A DNA stretch of 21,695 nucleotides from a virus. The position numbers and the translations under genes were made by a program. The stretch lies in IMG/VR virus record IMGVR_UViG_3300023174_004917, positions 1 through 21,695 of that record; one strand, written 5' to 3'. Below the pieces are notes generated by a model that searched no databases, had not been told where the DNA came from, and saw only the letters and a program-made list of their open reading frames with translations. Positions within the stretch are counted from its first letter, which is position 1; each line of letters opens with the position of its first letter. This document shows positions 8,204-16,325 of this stretch, piece by piece.

Positions 8204-8206
8204 GTT

Positions 8207-8587
8207 ATGGAATTTTATATCAAGAAGAATGCGACCCTACCTGTTTTAAAAATGCAGGTTGTTAAAGACGGAAGAGCTGGCTATATCCAACTAATGCAAG
8301 ATTTGGAAGTATCGACTATTTTCTTTTCAATGGTTGATGTTTACAACGGTATTCCAAAAATTGTTTCTGCTCCGTGTTATATTGTCCCCCTTATCTTTGC
8401 AGAAGACGGGGCACCAACAGAATATTATATTTATTATCAATTTAATGAAAGGGATACAAATACACCTGGCAGATATCAAGGTCAATTTTTAATTAAAAAT
8501 GATGAGGGTAATTTAATTTTACCTATCAGAGAAGACTTGTATATTAATATCCAAGATAGTTTTATTTCTGAAACTGCGTGTTGTTAA
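8207..8587 (+). CDS. Small beta-structured protein, BppU N-terminal-like baseplate/receptor-binding module
   Basis: A 126-residue protein from the ATG at 8207. An in-frame ATG at 8162 would add 15 residues but would overlap the upstream glycosyltransferase by 29 nt, and its extension looks unlike a protein start. The order of strands recalls the BppU N-terminal fold of phage baseplate/receptor-binding proteins: 'FYIKKNATLPVLKMQVV' first, then 'IQLMQDLEVSTIFFSMVDV', 'EYYIYYQFNERDTNTPGRY' followed by 'QGQFLIK', and a closing 'LYINIQD'. The 'DTNTPGRYxGxF' turn is the most telling part. It follows the glycosyltransferase operon closely and probably encodes a virion part. The match is a pattern judgement and could be coincidental. 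Confidence 0.45.
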   Translation: MEFYIKKNATLPVLKMQVVKDGRAGYIQLMQDLEVSTIFFSMVDVYNGIPKIVSAPCYIVPLIFAEDGAPTEYYIYYQFNERDTNTPGRYQGQFLIKNDEGNLILPIREDLYINIQDSFISETACC

Positions 8588-8612
8588 TTTGATTAATCCA
8601 AACTAATTTTTA

Positions 8613-8620
8613 TATTTATT
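8613..8620 (+). promoter_or_regulatory. TATTTATT motif in the polymerase leader
   Basis: TATTTATT lies 57 nt before the polymerase ATG at 8678 and upstream of the leader hairpin. If it is a promoter core, the hairpin would be part of the transcript. Confidence 0.35.
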
Positions 8621-8632
8621 AAAGAAGGTAAA

Positions 8633-8649
8633 TTTCACATATCGTGAAA
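8633..8649 (+). promoter_or_regulatory. Inverted repeat/hairpin in the DNA polymerase leader
   Basis: TTTCAC (8633-8638) and GTGAAA (8644-8649) form a perfect 6-bp stem with a 5-nt loop, 28 nt before the polymerase start. No T-run follows, so it is not a terminator. T4 gp43 is known to repress its own translation by binding a leader hairpin; this could be an analogue, or a DNA operator. Function is inferred from position only. Confidence 0.4.
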
Positions 8650-8677
8650 GCTAATACACCACTTTAAAAAATATATT

Positions 8678-11476
8678 ATGATATCTGACGAAGAGATTGA
8701 ATCGTTCCTACACGGAAACGACCCCGAAGAATTTATTGTCGCCATCGAGTACGACTATCGCGAAAACTGCATTTACAAAATCAAAGAAATCCCTGGTAAA
8801 GGAAAAGAAATACGTAAAGATACGTTTACCCCATTTGCGTGGGTGGGTGATTTACGTGGTATTAAGTTCTATAATGATTCCAAGGCATTACAGAAAGAGG
8901 CGATGACCAAACACGGTATCGTCATAGACAAATTAGAAACTCACGGTAACGAGAGATTAGAAAAAGGTATGACCTACATGGTTAAATCCCTTAAAGGTTA
9001 TAGAGAACTTATTCAGTTCTTTAGAGATGGTGGTTGCGACCCGTGGGGAGACAGGACAAAGGATAAGGTGATGATTCTACCTCCTGTGGAACAATATTTA
9101 ATTTCCAAAGAAAAAAGACTATTCAAAGGTTTTGAGAACTACGAAGAAGTGACTCGACTTGTATATGACTTAGAAACGACAGCCCTTGACCCAAAGGATG
9201 GTCGTATATTCATGATTGGAATTAAAACAAATAAGGGTTACCACAAGGTTATCGAATGTATGGATGAGTCCCAAGAGATGGGTGCCATCATAGAATTCTT
9301 TAAGATTATTAACGAAATCAAACCAAGTATTATTGGTGGGTATAACTCAGCGAACTTCGACTGGCATTGGATATTCGAAAGATGTAGAATCTTAGGTATC
9401 GACCCAAAGAAGATATGTAAGTCGTTACACCCCGAACATTCATTCACAAGAAAGGATAGTATGTTAAAACTTGCCAATGAGGTGGAGGAATATGTTCAGA
9501 CATCCATTTGGGGTTATAACGTAATTGATATTATCCATGCTGTTCGTAGAGCTCAAGCGATTAATTCAAGCATCAAAGCTGCGGGTTTAAAGTATATTAC
9601 AAAATTTATTAATGCTGAAGCTCCTGACCGTGTGTATATCGACCACGAGAACATTGGTAAAATGTATACTAACAAAGAAGATTATTGGTTGAATATACAA
9701 AACGGTAAATATAGAAAGGCGAAAGTTGACCCAAAGATTGATGAAGTTTGTGAAAAAAGAACTGACGTTTATATTAAGACAACAGGAGATAATATTGTTG
9801 AGAGATATCTTGACGATGACTTGGATGAAACATTAAAAGTTGACCAAGAGTTTAACCAAGGTTCGTTCTTGCTTGCTGCAATGATTCCAACAACTTATGA
9901 GAGAGTATCAACAATGGGTACCGCAACATTATGGAAGATGTTAATGTTGGCGTGGTCTCATAAACACGGACTTGCAATACCAGCAAAAGAATCCAAGACA
10001 GACTTCGTAGGAGGTCTTTCTCGACTACTTAAGGTTGGTTATAGTAAGAATGTATTAAAGCTCGACTTTTCGTCTCTATACCCCTCTATTCAGCTCGTAC
10101 ACGATGTGTTCCCCGACTGTGATGTAACAGGTGCAATGAAAGGTATGTTAAGTTACTTCCGTAACACCCGTATCAAATACAAACAACTTGCTGAAGAGTT
10201 TTATAACATCGACCGTAAGAAGTCCGAATCATATGGTAACAAACAATTACCGATTAAGATTTTTATTAACTCGATGTTCGGAGCCTTGTCTGCACCTCAG
10301 GTGTATGCGTGGGGTGACATGTATATGGGAGAACAAATTACTTGTACGGGTAGGCAATACCTTCGTCAAATGATTAAGTTCTTTATGACTAAGGGTTATG
10401 TTCCGTTGGTAATGGATACGGATGGTGTGAACTTCTCTACTCCTGATGATGCCAAAGACCGAGTTTATGTTGGTCGTGGATTGAATTGGAAGGTAGTGTT
10501 GGGTAAAGAATATTATGGTCCTGAGGCCGATGTTGCAGAGTATAATGATATCTTTATGAGAGGTGAGATGGCTCTTGATACCGATGGGGTGTGGCCGTCT
10601 TGTATTAACTTGGCTCGTAAGAACTATGCTGTTATGGACTCCAAGGGTAAGATTAAGTTAACCGGTAATAGTATTAAGTCAAAGAAACTTCCATTGTATA
10701 TTGAGGCGTTCTTGGATAAAGGTATTAAAATGTTATTGGAAGGTAATGGTAAGGCGTTCGTAGAATACTATTATGAGTATCTACAAATCATTTATGATAA
10801 GAAAATTCCATTGAGTAAAATCGCCCAAAGAGCAAAGGTTAAATTAACCCTTGAGGATTATTCTAAAAGATTAAATACCAAAACTAAAGCGGGTAATAGT
10901 ATGAGTAGAATGGCTCATATGGAATTGGCAATTAAAGAAAAATTAAATGTGAACTTGGGAGATGTTATTATGTATGTTAATAACGGTACCAAGGCGTCTC
11001 AGGGTGATGTTCAGAAGATGACTGCAAAACAAATTAAAGATACGAATTTAGTTAATCAATATAATGACCCTAAATCTAAACCAATCACTGATGGCGTTAT
11101 GATTAATTGTTATATGTTGGATAAAGATATTTTGGAGAAAGACCCTGATTTAACAGGTGATTATAATGTTCCAAGAGCGATAACAACATTCAACAAAAGA
11201 ATTGAACCGTTGATGGTTGTATTCCAAGATGAAGTTAGAAATCATTTGATTGTTGATAATCCACAGGATAGAGGAATTTTTACAACATCTCAGTGTGAGT
11301 TAATAAACGGACATCCGTTAGGTGAAGGTGACCAAGATGATTTACAAAAAGATGTTATGGATATAACCGAACCTGAATTACGTTATTGGGAAAAAAGAGG
11401 TTTGAAATCTGATTATATGTATGATTTAGCTGAAGAGGGTTGGAAAGAAAAATTAGGAATTCTTCAAACCGTCTGA
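8678..11476 (+). CDS. Family B DNA polymerase with 3'-5' exonuclease (T4 gp43-like)
   Basis: A 932-residue replicative polymerase. Exonuclease motifs: Exo I YDLETT with D164 and E166, Exo II GYNSANFD with D228, and Exo III Y377-x3-D381 in ERYLDDDLDET, so proofreading should be intact. Polymerase motifs: A KLDFSSLYPSI with D463; B K527-x3-NSMFG; C VMDTDG with D580 and D582. The N-terminal 150 residues correspond to the N-terminal domain of gp43-type enzymes, and length is close to T4 gp43 (898 residues). The C-terminus may contain the clamp-binding tail, but no clear motif is seen. It is transcribed alone on the plus strand, with a hairpin in its leader. Its last 24 nt overlap the 3' end of the convergent gene on the minus strand. 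Local codon use around motif A is richer in C than elsewhere. Confidence 0.95.
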   Translation: MISDEEIESFLHGNDPEEFIVAIEYDYRENCIYKIKEIPGKGKEIRKDTFTPFAWVGDLRGIKFYNDSKALQKEAMTKHGIVIDKLETHGNERLEKGMTYMVKSLKGYRELIQFFRDGGCDPWGDRTKDKVMILPPVEQYLISKEKRLFKGFENYEEVTRLVYDLETTALDPKDGRIFMIGIKTNKGYHKVIECMDESQEMGAIIEFFKIINEIKPSIIGGYNSANFDWHWIFERCRILGIDPKKICKSLHPEHSFTRKDSMLKLANEVEEYVQTSIWGYNVIDIIHAVRRAQAINSSIKAAGLKYITKFINAEAPDRVYIDHENIGKMYTNKEDYWLNIQNGKYRKAKVDPKIDEVCEKRTDVYIKTTGDNIVERYLDDDLDETLKVDQEFNQGSFLLAAMIPTTYERVSTMGTATLWKMLMLAWSHKHGLAIPAKESKTDFVGGLSRLLKVGYSKNVLKLDFSSLYPSIQLVHDVFPDCDVTGAMKGMLSYFRNTRIKYKQLAEEFYNIDRKKSESYGNKQLPIKIFINSMFGALSAPQVYAWGDMYMGEQITCTGRQYLRQMIKFFMTKGYVPLVMDTDGVNFSTPDDAKDRVYVGRGLNWKVVLGKEYYGPEADVAEYNDIFMRGEMALDTDGVWPSCINLARKNYAVMDSKGKIKLTGNSIKSKKLPLYIEAFLDKGIKMLLEGNGKAFVEYYYEYLQIIYDKKIPLSKIAQRAKVKLTLEDYSKRLNTKTKAGNSMSRMAHMELAIKEKLNVNLGDVIMYVNNGTKASQGDVQKMTAKQIKDTNLVNQYNDPKSKPITDGVMINCYMLDKDILEKDPDLTGDYNVPRAITTFNKRIEPLMVVFQDEVRNHLIVDNPQDRGIFTTSQCELINGHPLGEGDQDDLQKDVMDITEPELRYWEKRGLKSDYMYDLAEEGWKEKLGILQTV

Positions 11477-11788
11477 TGATAAGATGTACCATGTACCACC
11501 AACAAATCTAAACTCAACACAGGCATATCTGTCCATTACTATTTCGTCATAATCCTCATCAATCTTACCTACATCAGGTCTGATTGTGAGGTGTGTCATA
11601 GACTTAACTACAACGTGGTCGGTTGTTCTTGAATCAAGAACCACAACTGAAAATGGTATGCCTGTTACAATAACACACTCTTCACCGTTTGTGCGATAAT
11701 CCAACTCCGAAACCATTGAGATTTCTGATGTGGTGATTTGCATCCCGTTGATAATCCTTCTTGAGGGTATTGTTCTTACTATTGCCAT
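11453..11788 (-). CDS. Small beta-rich protein, probable phage structural protein
   Basis: A 111-residue protein, last in the leftward operon and 4 nt after the stop of the gp13-like gene, so probably translated with it. The C-terminal half alternates short strands: 'DHVVVKSMTHLTIRPD', then 'DEIVMDRYACVEFRFV', then 'GGTWYILSSDG'. The closing pattern of strand, G-x-W-Y-I-L-S-S-D-G resembles the final beta module common at the ends of phage tail and head decoration proteins. No catalytic motif is seen. Its stop lies inside the 3' end of the polymerase gene (24-bp tail-to-tail overlap). A structural or fibre-tip role is inferred from fold pattern and the neck gene next to it; it remains a hypothetical protein. 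Confidence 0.5.
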   Translation of the reverse strand: MAIVRTIPSRRIINGMQITTSEISMVSELDYRTNGEECVIVTGIPFSVVVLDSRTTDHVVVKSMTHLTIRPDVGKIDEDYDEIVMDRYACVEFRFVGGTWYILSSDGLKNS

Positions 11789-11792
11789 AAAA

Positions 11793-12917
11793 TTAGATTA
11801 CGTAAATTTGACGAGGCATTGCTCTAAATTTCATTTGTTTGTTTAGGTTTTCAGCAATTTGGGCTTCTCTTTCCATTACTTTTTCAGGTCTTAATCTTGT
11901 TAACCAACCTTCAGCACCTGTTAATTCTTCTAATAGTTTAGATTTTTCGTCTTTAGCTTCTGTTAATAAACTTGTGTAGTCCATTGTAATTTCAGAGTCT
12001 GGTGTTTTTAAATTACCACTATACTTACCTCTTACTCTTGCTAATGTTTCTTTTACATAAGCTGTGAACCATCTTCTAACCCATTGTTTTCCCGGAACAT
12101 TTAATTCTTCCCACGATAGTTCTTCTAATGGAACATCTGTTGGAAGTTTAATAACATCTTTGTTTGCCTTAAGACAAGCCGCCCTGTCATCAGGACCTAC
12201 ATCATAATACCAATACCATACTGCTTTTCCAACGTAACCACTATATTGATTCCAGTTAAATTTTCCACCAGGTGTATTGTATAAGAAAATATTCTTTTTA
12301 CCATCAGGTAAACCTGTAATTCTGTAAGTTAATGAACCACCTAAAATTCTATTTAGGATATTGGCTTCTTGCATTCTGATTAAATAATCAAAACCCGACA
12401 TCATATAATAAGAACCTTGATTACCCATTTGAGCAAATCCTGCTTGGTCAGCACCAAGACCTACACCACCGCCAACACCAGCAAATCCGCCCAAACCAAA
12501 TGCGGTCCAAGCTTGATTGCTAAACCATAAAAGTTCATTAACCTCACGACCTGCGGGGATTTCATAGTTTTGTGTGTTAGCACTTAATATAAAATAATCT
12601 TTCTTTAATACCCACGGACCCATAGTTTGAAGTCCAACAATTTTTGAATATGAATATGCGAACTGTTGTTCAAAATCCATTGTTCTTGTAACCAACGCCT
12701 TTGCAACAGATTTTTCAGACATGTTTAAGTTAACAAGGTTAACCCATTGACTATCAATTAACCATTGTAAAATGTATTCTTCATAATCTTGAATAGATAA
12801 TTCCATCAAAGAATCCATCATTTCATCTTCGACTTCTACACTTCTCAAAGGAGCACCTAACAGGTGTTTAATTCTCGTGTATATTTTTGACCTTTCTGGT
12901 TCTGGAATTACTGCCAT
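11793..12917 (-). CDS. Putative neck protein (T4 gp13-like)
   Basis: A 374-residue protein. The N-terminus 'KIYTRIKHLLGAPLRSVEVEDEMM' followed by 'QDYEEYILQWLI' resembles the helical opening of T4-like neck/head-completion proteins that start with a short domain binding the portal side. The region around residues 275-345, 'QWVRRWFTAYVKETLARVRGKYSG' split by a Pro turn from 'DYTSLLTEAKDEKSKLLEEL', is a pattern I associate with gp13-type connector proteins. A glycine-rich insert at about 139-160 is unusual. No enzyme motif is visible. The gene lies between the SOD-fusion gene and a small structural gene on the minus strand, while gp14-, gp15- and gp18-like genes lie on the plus strand about 3.4 kb away. 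A role in head-tail joining is inferred; a family search is needed for certainty. Confidence 0.55.
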   Translation of the reverse strand: MAVIPEPERSKIYTRIKHLLGAPLRSVEVEDEMMDSLMELSIQDYEEYILQWLIDSQWVNLVNLNMSEKSVAKALVTRTMDFEQQFAYSYSKIVGLQTMGPWVLKKDYFILSANTQNYEIPAGREVNELLWFSNQAWTAFGLGGFAGVGGGVGLGADQAGFAQMGNQGSYYMMSGFDYLIRMQEANILNRILGGSLTYRITGLPDGKKNIFLYNTPGGKFNWNQYSGYVGKAVWYWYYDVGPDDRAACLKANKDVIKLPTDVPLEELSWEELNVPGKQWVRRWFTAYVKETLARVRGKYSGNLKTPDSEITMDYTSLLTEAKDEKSKLLEELTGAEGWLTRLRPEKVMEREAQIAENLNKQMKFRAMPRQIYVI

Positions 12918-12921
12918 ATCA

Positions 12922-12929
12922 AATAAATA
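12922..12929 (-). promoter_or_regulatory. TATTTATT motif before the gp13-like gene
   Basis: On the minus strand TATTTATT ends 4 nt before the ATG at 12917. The motif orientation follows the gene, as for the plus-strand copies. Confidence 0.4.
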
Positions 12930-12941
12930 TCATCAAAACGT

Positions 12942-14480
12942 TTATTCGATGTTTAACTTTAAAGCATCGATTGGAAACACATAATTACCATTAAATATCT
13001 TAGGTTTTTTGTTAAAAATTAAAACGTTTTTTCCTTTTTGGAATATCAATAAATCGGTACTATAATACTTAACCTTACCAGTACCAAGAAGTGTAATAGT
13101 TCCTTTTTCTTCGTCAACTATTTTAACTTTGAATGGTTTAACTTGTGCAGTTTCTGTCTTGCCTCCACTTGTCAATTTCAAATCAATTCCTGATAATGCA
13201 TCTTCTTTACTACCAAGTTTACCAATTTGTTCTATCTTAACATCTTTACCAAAATATCTTCTTAATATGGCTGCTGTTATTTCTTCTCTCTTATCCCCCA
13301 TAGCGTTTTTCTCTTCAAGAGTCTTCATTATGTTAACAAACGTTGAACTTTTAGTATCAAAAATTTTATATTTAAAATGGTCTAAAGCGTTAACAAATCT
13401 TTCAACTTCTTTAAGTTGTTCGTTAGGGTTTTTACCTTTAAATACAATTGGTTTTTTACCTTCTATTGTTTTAATAACTTGGTTGATGTCGCTAAGTAAA
13501 ATACAGAACGTTGTGTAGTTTGTGTTTAATTTATTAATAACAGACCTTCCTTCATTTTCTAAATTGAATATCCCCGGTAATTCACCCTTAGGTGGATTGG
13601 AAACATATAGGTCACTAAAGACCTCAATTAATATTCTTTCGATTCCGGCTCTATATCTTGATTCAATATCTTTGTGTGTGTTGAATAACTTTCTATAAAA
13701 ATCAGTTTCTTCAGGTGAACATGCTTCTGATTTTGCTTCAGACATAAGTTTTTTTAATTCTGTAGACTCAGTTAATTTTGTCTTGGTCTTCATTTTGTAC
13801 ATCTTGGTTACAAAATCCCAGTTCACAACTTTCCAAAAGTTTGCAATATATTCGTCTCTTTTGTTTCTGTATTTTAAATAATATGCATGTTCCCATAAGT
13901 CTAATCCTAAAAGTGGAAACCCACCGTTCTCAATAACATTCATTAATGGATTGTCTTGATTAGGTGTCGACATTATTTTCAAAGTATTTCTTGTTGTTAA
14001 TACTAACCATACCCAACCTGAACCAAATCTGTCTTTAGCAACTGCTTCAAACTTTTTCTTAAAGGTAGGAAAACTTCCAAAGTCTTTTATAATTTTCTTG
14101 TAAAGGTCTCCTTCTAATTTCTTTGGAGTTGGGGTCAACATATTCCAAAACAGTGCGTGGTTAAATGCCCCACCTGCGTTGTTTCTAATTGATTTATCAA
14201 ACCTACTTATCGTTTTGATAATTTGTTCTAACTCTACATCCCCATATTCTTTCTTTGATAAAGCACTGTTTAACTTGTCTACATAACCTTTATAGTGTTT
14301 GTTGTAGTGAAAGTTCATTGTCTCTGCGTCAATGAATTGTTTGAGGGCGGAATAGGAATAGGGTAATTTTTCTATTCCAATTTTTTTCATTTCAGTTATT
14401 AACTGATTGGCTTGTTCTTCAACTTTTGATTCAATTATCTTATTTTCTGTAAGTTGAATTTTCTCTTCTATTTTGTTCAT
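12942..14480 (-). CDS. Fe/Mn superoxide dismutase domain fused to a nuclease-like C-terminal domain
   Basis: A 512-residue fusion in one unbroken frame. Residues 38-225 form a full Fe/Mn-SOD domain: 'LPYSYSALKQFID' opening, H58 in MNFHYNKHY, H108 in GGAFNHALFW, the 'FGSGWVWL' core at 152-159, and D194-x3-H198 in LDLWEHAYYL. All four metal ligands are present, so activity is plausible. A linker rich in Lys, Glu and Ser (226-255) leads to a helical region (260-390). The last part (395-512) shows 'SGIDLKL' with D433, then 'ETAQVKPF' with Q446-V-K448, after a helix with E400. This is the D-x(n)-(E/Q)xK arrangement of PD-(D/E)xK nucleases. The gene lies between helicase and neck genes on the same strand. 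The SOD call is strong; the nuclease call is inference. Confidence 0.8.
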   Translation of the reverse strand: MNKIEEKIQLTENKIIESKVEEQANQLITEMKKIGIEKLPYSYSALKQFIDAETMNFHYNKHYKGYVDKLNSALSKKEYGDVELEQIIKTISRFDKSIRNNAGGAFNHALFWNMLTPTPKKLEGDLYKKIIKDFGSFPTFKKKFEAVAKDRFGSGWVWLVLTTRNTLKIMSTPNQDNPLMNVIENGGFPLLGLDLWEHAYYLKYRNKRDEYIANFWKVVNWDFVTKMYKMKTKTKLTESTELKKLMSEAKSEACSPEETDFYRKLFNTHKDIESRYRAGIERILIEVFSDLYVSNPPKGELPGIFNLENEGRSVINKLNTNYTTFCILLSDINQVIKTIEGKKPIVFKGKNPNEQLKEVERFVNALDHFKYKIFDTKSSTFVNIMKTLEEKNAMGDKREEITAAILRRYFGKDVKIEQIGKLGSKEDALSGIDLKLTSGGKTETAQVKPFKVKIVDEEKGTITLLGTGKVKYYSTDLLIFQKGKNVLIFNKKPKIFNGNYVFPIDALKLNIE

Positions 14481-14498
14481 ATTATTGGACTATCTTAT

Positions 14499-14506
14499 AA
14501 TAAATA
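14499..14506 (-). promoter_or_regulatory. TATTTATT motif before the SOD-fusion gene
   Basis: On the minus strand TATTTATT lies 18 nt before the ATG at 14480, in the 39-nt gap after the helicase gene. Confidence 0.35.
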
Positions 14507-14519
14507 ATCCGTTTTTCGT

Positions 14520-16271
14520 TTAACGACGCATTTCTTGAATTCTCTTTAGAATTTCCTCCGCAGCATCTGTCGTGTTTTGATTGTCCCCCATAACTGTGGC
14601 AATCACTTGTTTTTTATTATTTAAGATGTCGTAGATAATTCCTTCGATTGTGTTTTCGAATATGGGGTAGTAAACTAATACATTGTTCTTTTGACCGTAT
14701 CTGTAGGCACGGTCTTCGGCTTGTGAGTGGTCTGATGGTAGAAATGATAGGTCATTCATAATAACAGCTTCAGCGGCGGTTAATGTTAAACCAACACCGG
14801 CTGCTTTGATGTTACCAACAAACACTTTTATTTTTTCATTGTCTTGGAATTGGTCAACCGAGTTTTGTCTTTCGTGCTTTGGTGTTGAGCCATCGACTCT
14901 AACCGCCGCCTTTCCAAAGTGTTCACATATCTTAGATAGTGAGTCTGTGAAGTTACAGAATATAATAACTTTCTTTCCTTGCTCAACGATGTTTTCGGCC
15001 AACTCAATTGTTTGACTAATCTTCTCATCGGCAATTACTTGTCGTATCTTGGTTAACTTGGTGAACTGAACGGTAAGTGATTTTGATTCGTCGGGGTTCT
15101 TATCATACCAATCATAATATTCACCCATAATATCTTCATATGCTTTCGACTTTAATCTAAGGTATACTGGTGTGATAATCTTATCAGGTAAATCTAAAAC
15201 ATCTTCCTTTAATCGTCTTAAGGTAAGACCCGCAGTCCTATCTCTTAACTCTTCAAGATTACTGGCACCTGTAACGTTCCATATCTTTCTACCACCAGCA
15301 TTGAACTGATATCCACTACAATATCTGATGGCGTATGCCATCCAGTTTTTGGCTACGGGTGAATCAACTAAACTTAATAAGTTAAAATAATCCATCGGTC
15401 TTGAAGTCATTGGTGTACCTGTTAACAACCAAAGTCTATCAACTTTCTTTACAAGGTCGTTGATTAGTTTTGTTCTTTGTGCTTGACCGTTTTTAATATA
15501 GTGTGCTTCATCAACGACAACCAAATCAAAATCGGCTCCAAGAATTTGCGAATCAGATTTCTTTTTAACATTATGAAAATTTTTAATAATATCGTAATTT
15601 ATAATAACAAAGTCGTGTTCTTTACTGAAGTTCTTTCCTTCAGAAATATAAACACTTCTGTCTGTGTAGTTTGCAATTTCTCTTTGCCAGTTTATCTTCA
15701 AACTCGCAGGACAAACAATCAAAACTTTTTTGGACCCACTTTCAAGTGCCGCAATTATAGTTGATGTAGTCTTACCAAGACCCATATCATCAGCCAAGAT
15801 ATACTTCTTATTCTCAACAAGTTTTTGAATTGCCTCTTTTTGATGAGATAGTGGTGGTCTGTGAGAATATTTTTCATAACTAATAACAACGTCTTTTACT
15901 GTATTATCTTTAATGACCGCGGCTTTAGGTAACCAAAAGTCGTGGAGTTCTTCTCTCTCAAAAACTTTTCCCCAAATGTGAAACGCCTTTTCCTTTTCTG
16001 CCAACAACTTCTCCACCCAAACTTTTTCAGGTATTGTGGTGTATAATTTATCGTCAGCCAGTCTCTGAGCAAAATAAGCATCAAGTATCACCCACTTCTT
16101 GGCTACTTTAGGTGGCTTGTCGTGATTGTTTATAATATATTCAGATTGACTCCTTGTAGGATAAAATCTCTTATTCAACCGTGACTTCCTTTTAAGCTCA
16201 AGAATGTAGTTGTTGGGACCTTCATAGTTATCCAATAAGGACATTGCTTTTGACTCTAAACTTAATTCCAT
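14520..16271 (-). CDS. SNF2-family DNA helicase/translocase
   Basis: A 583-residue superfamily 2 ATPase. Motif I is DDMGLGKT (residues 161-168) with K167, motif Ia 'VLIVCPASLKINW' (183-195), motif II DEAH (254-257), motif III LLTGTP (282-287). In the second RecA domain 'KVIIFCNFTDSL' (434-445), motif V GVGLTLTAA (492-500) and motif VI QAEDRAYRYGQ (517-527) are complete. The 'DMGLGKT', 'NWQREI' and 'R.YR.GQ' wording is typical of SNF2/SMARCAL1-like proteins rather than the DExH UvsW of T4. The 120-residue N-terminal part is not recognised. It probably takes the role of a repair, recombination or fork-remodelling helicase. It heads the leftward operon, with a 54-nt divergent region to the gp14-like gene. 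Confidence 0.92.
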   Translation of the reverse strand: MELSLESKAMSLLDNYEGPNNYILELKRKSRLNKRFYPTRSQSEYIINNHDKPPKVAKKWVILDAYFAQRLADDKLYTTIPEKVWVEKLLAEKEKAFHIWGKVFEREELHDFWLPKAAVIKDNTVKDVVISYEKYSHRPPLSHQKEAIQKLVENKKYILADDMGLGKTTSTIIAALESGSKKVLIVCPASLKINWQREIANYTDRSVYISEGKNFSKEHDFVIINYDIIKNFHNVKKKSDSQILGADFDLVVVDEAHYIKNGQAQRTKLINDLVKKVDRLWLLTGTPMTSRPMDYFNLLSLVDSPVAKNWMAYAIRYCSGYQFNAGGRKIWNVTGASNLEELRDRTAGLTLRRLKEDVLDLPDKIITPVYLRLKSKAYEDIMGEYYDWYDKNPDESKSLTVQFTKLTKIRQVIADEKISQTIELAENIVEQGKKVIIFCNFTDSLSKICEHFGKAAVRVDGSTPKHERQNSVDQFQDNEKIKVFVGNIKAAGVGLTLTAAEAVIMNDLSFLPSDHSQAEDRAYRYGQKNNVLVYYPIFENTIEGIIYDILNNKKQVIATVMGDNQNTTDAAEEILKRIQEMRR

Positions 16272-16314
16272 TATTTCAGAATAATCTTTGAGTTAAATAT
16301 AGTTATAATTAAAG

Positions 16315-16322
16315 TATTTATC
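16315..16322 (+). promoter_or_regulatory. TATTTATC motif before the gp14-like gene
   Basis: AG-TATTTATC ends 3 nt before the ATG at 16326, within the 54-nt divergent intergenic region shared with the helicase gene. It has the same AG prefix and spacing as the copy at 2043. Confidence 0.4.
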
Positions 16323-16325
16323 AAT

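Noticed and set aside
8162-8206. Longer start for the small beta protein
   Set aside because: It would overlap the upstream gene by 29 nt, and the ATG at 8207 has the TATTTATT motif at the usual 3-nt spacing.
8622-8628. AAGAAGG as a Shine-Dalgarno site
   Set aside because: It is about 50 nt from the polymerase start and no start codon with a useful frame follows it; the GTG at 8644 opens only a seven-codon frame.
13129-13518. 129-residue plus-strand frame inside the SOD-fusion gene
   Set aside because: It lies fully antisense to a gene with clear SOD motifs, its composition is that of an antisense shadow, and it has no upstream signal.
15477-15764. 95-residue plus-strand frame inside the helicase gene
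   Set aside because: Antisense to conserved helicase motifs; no start context or family likeness.
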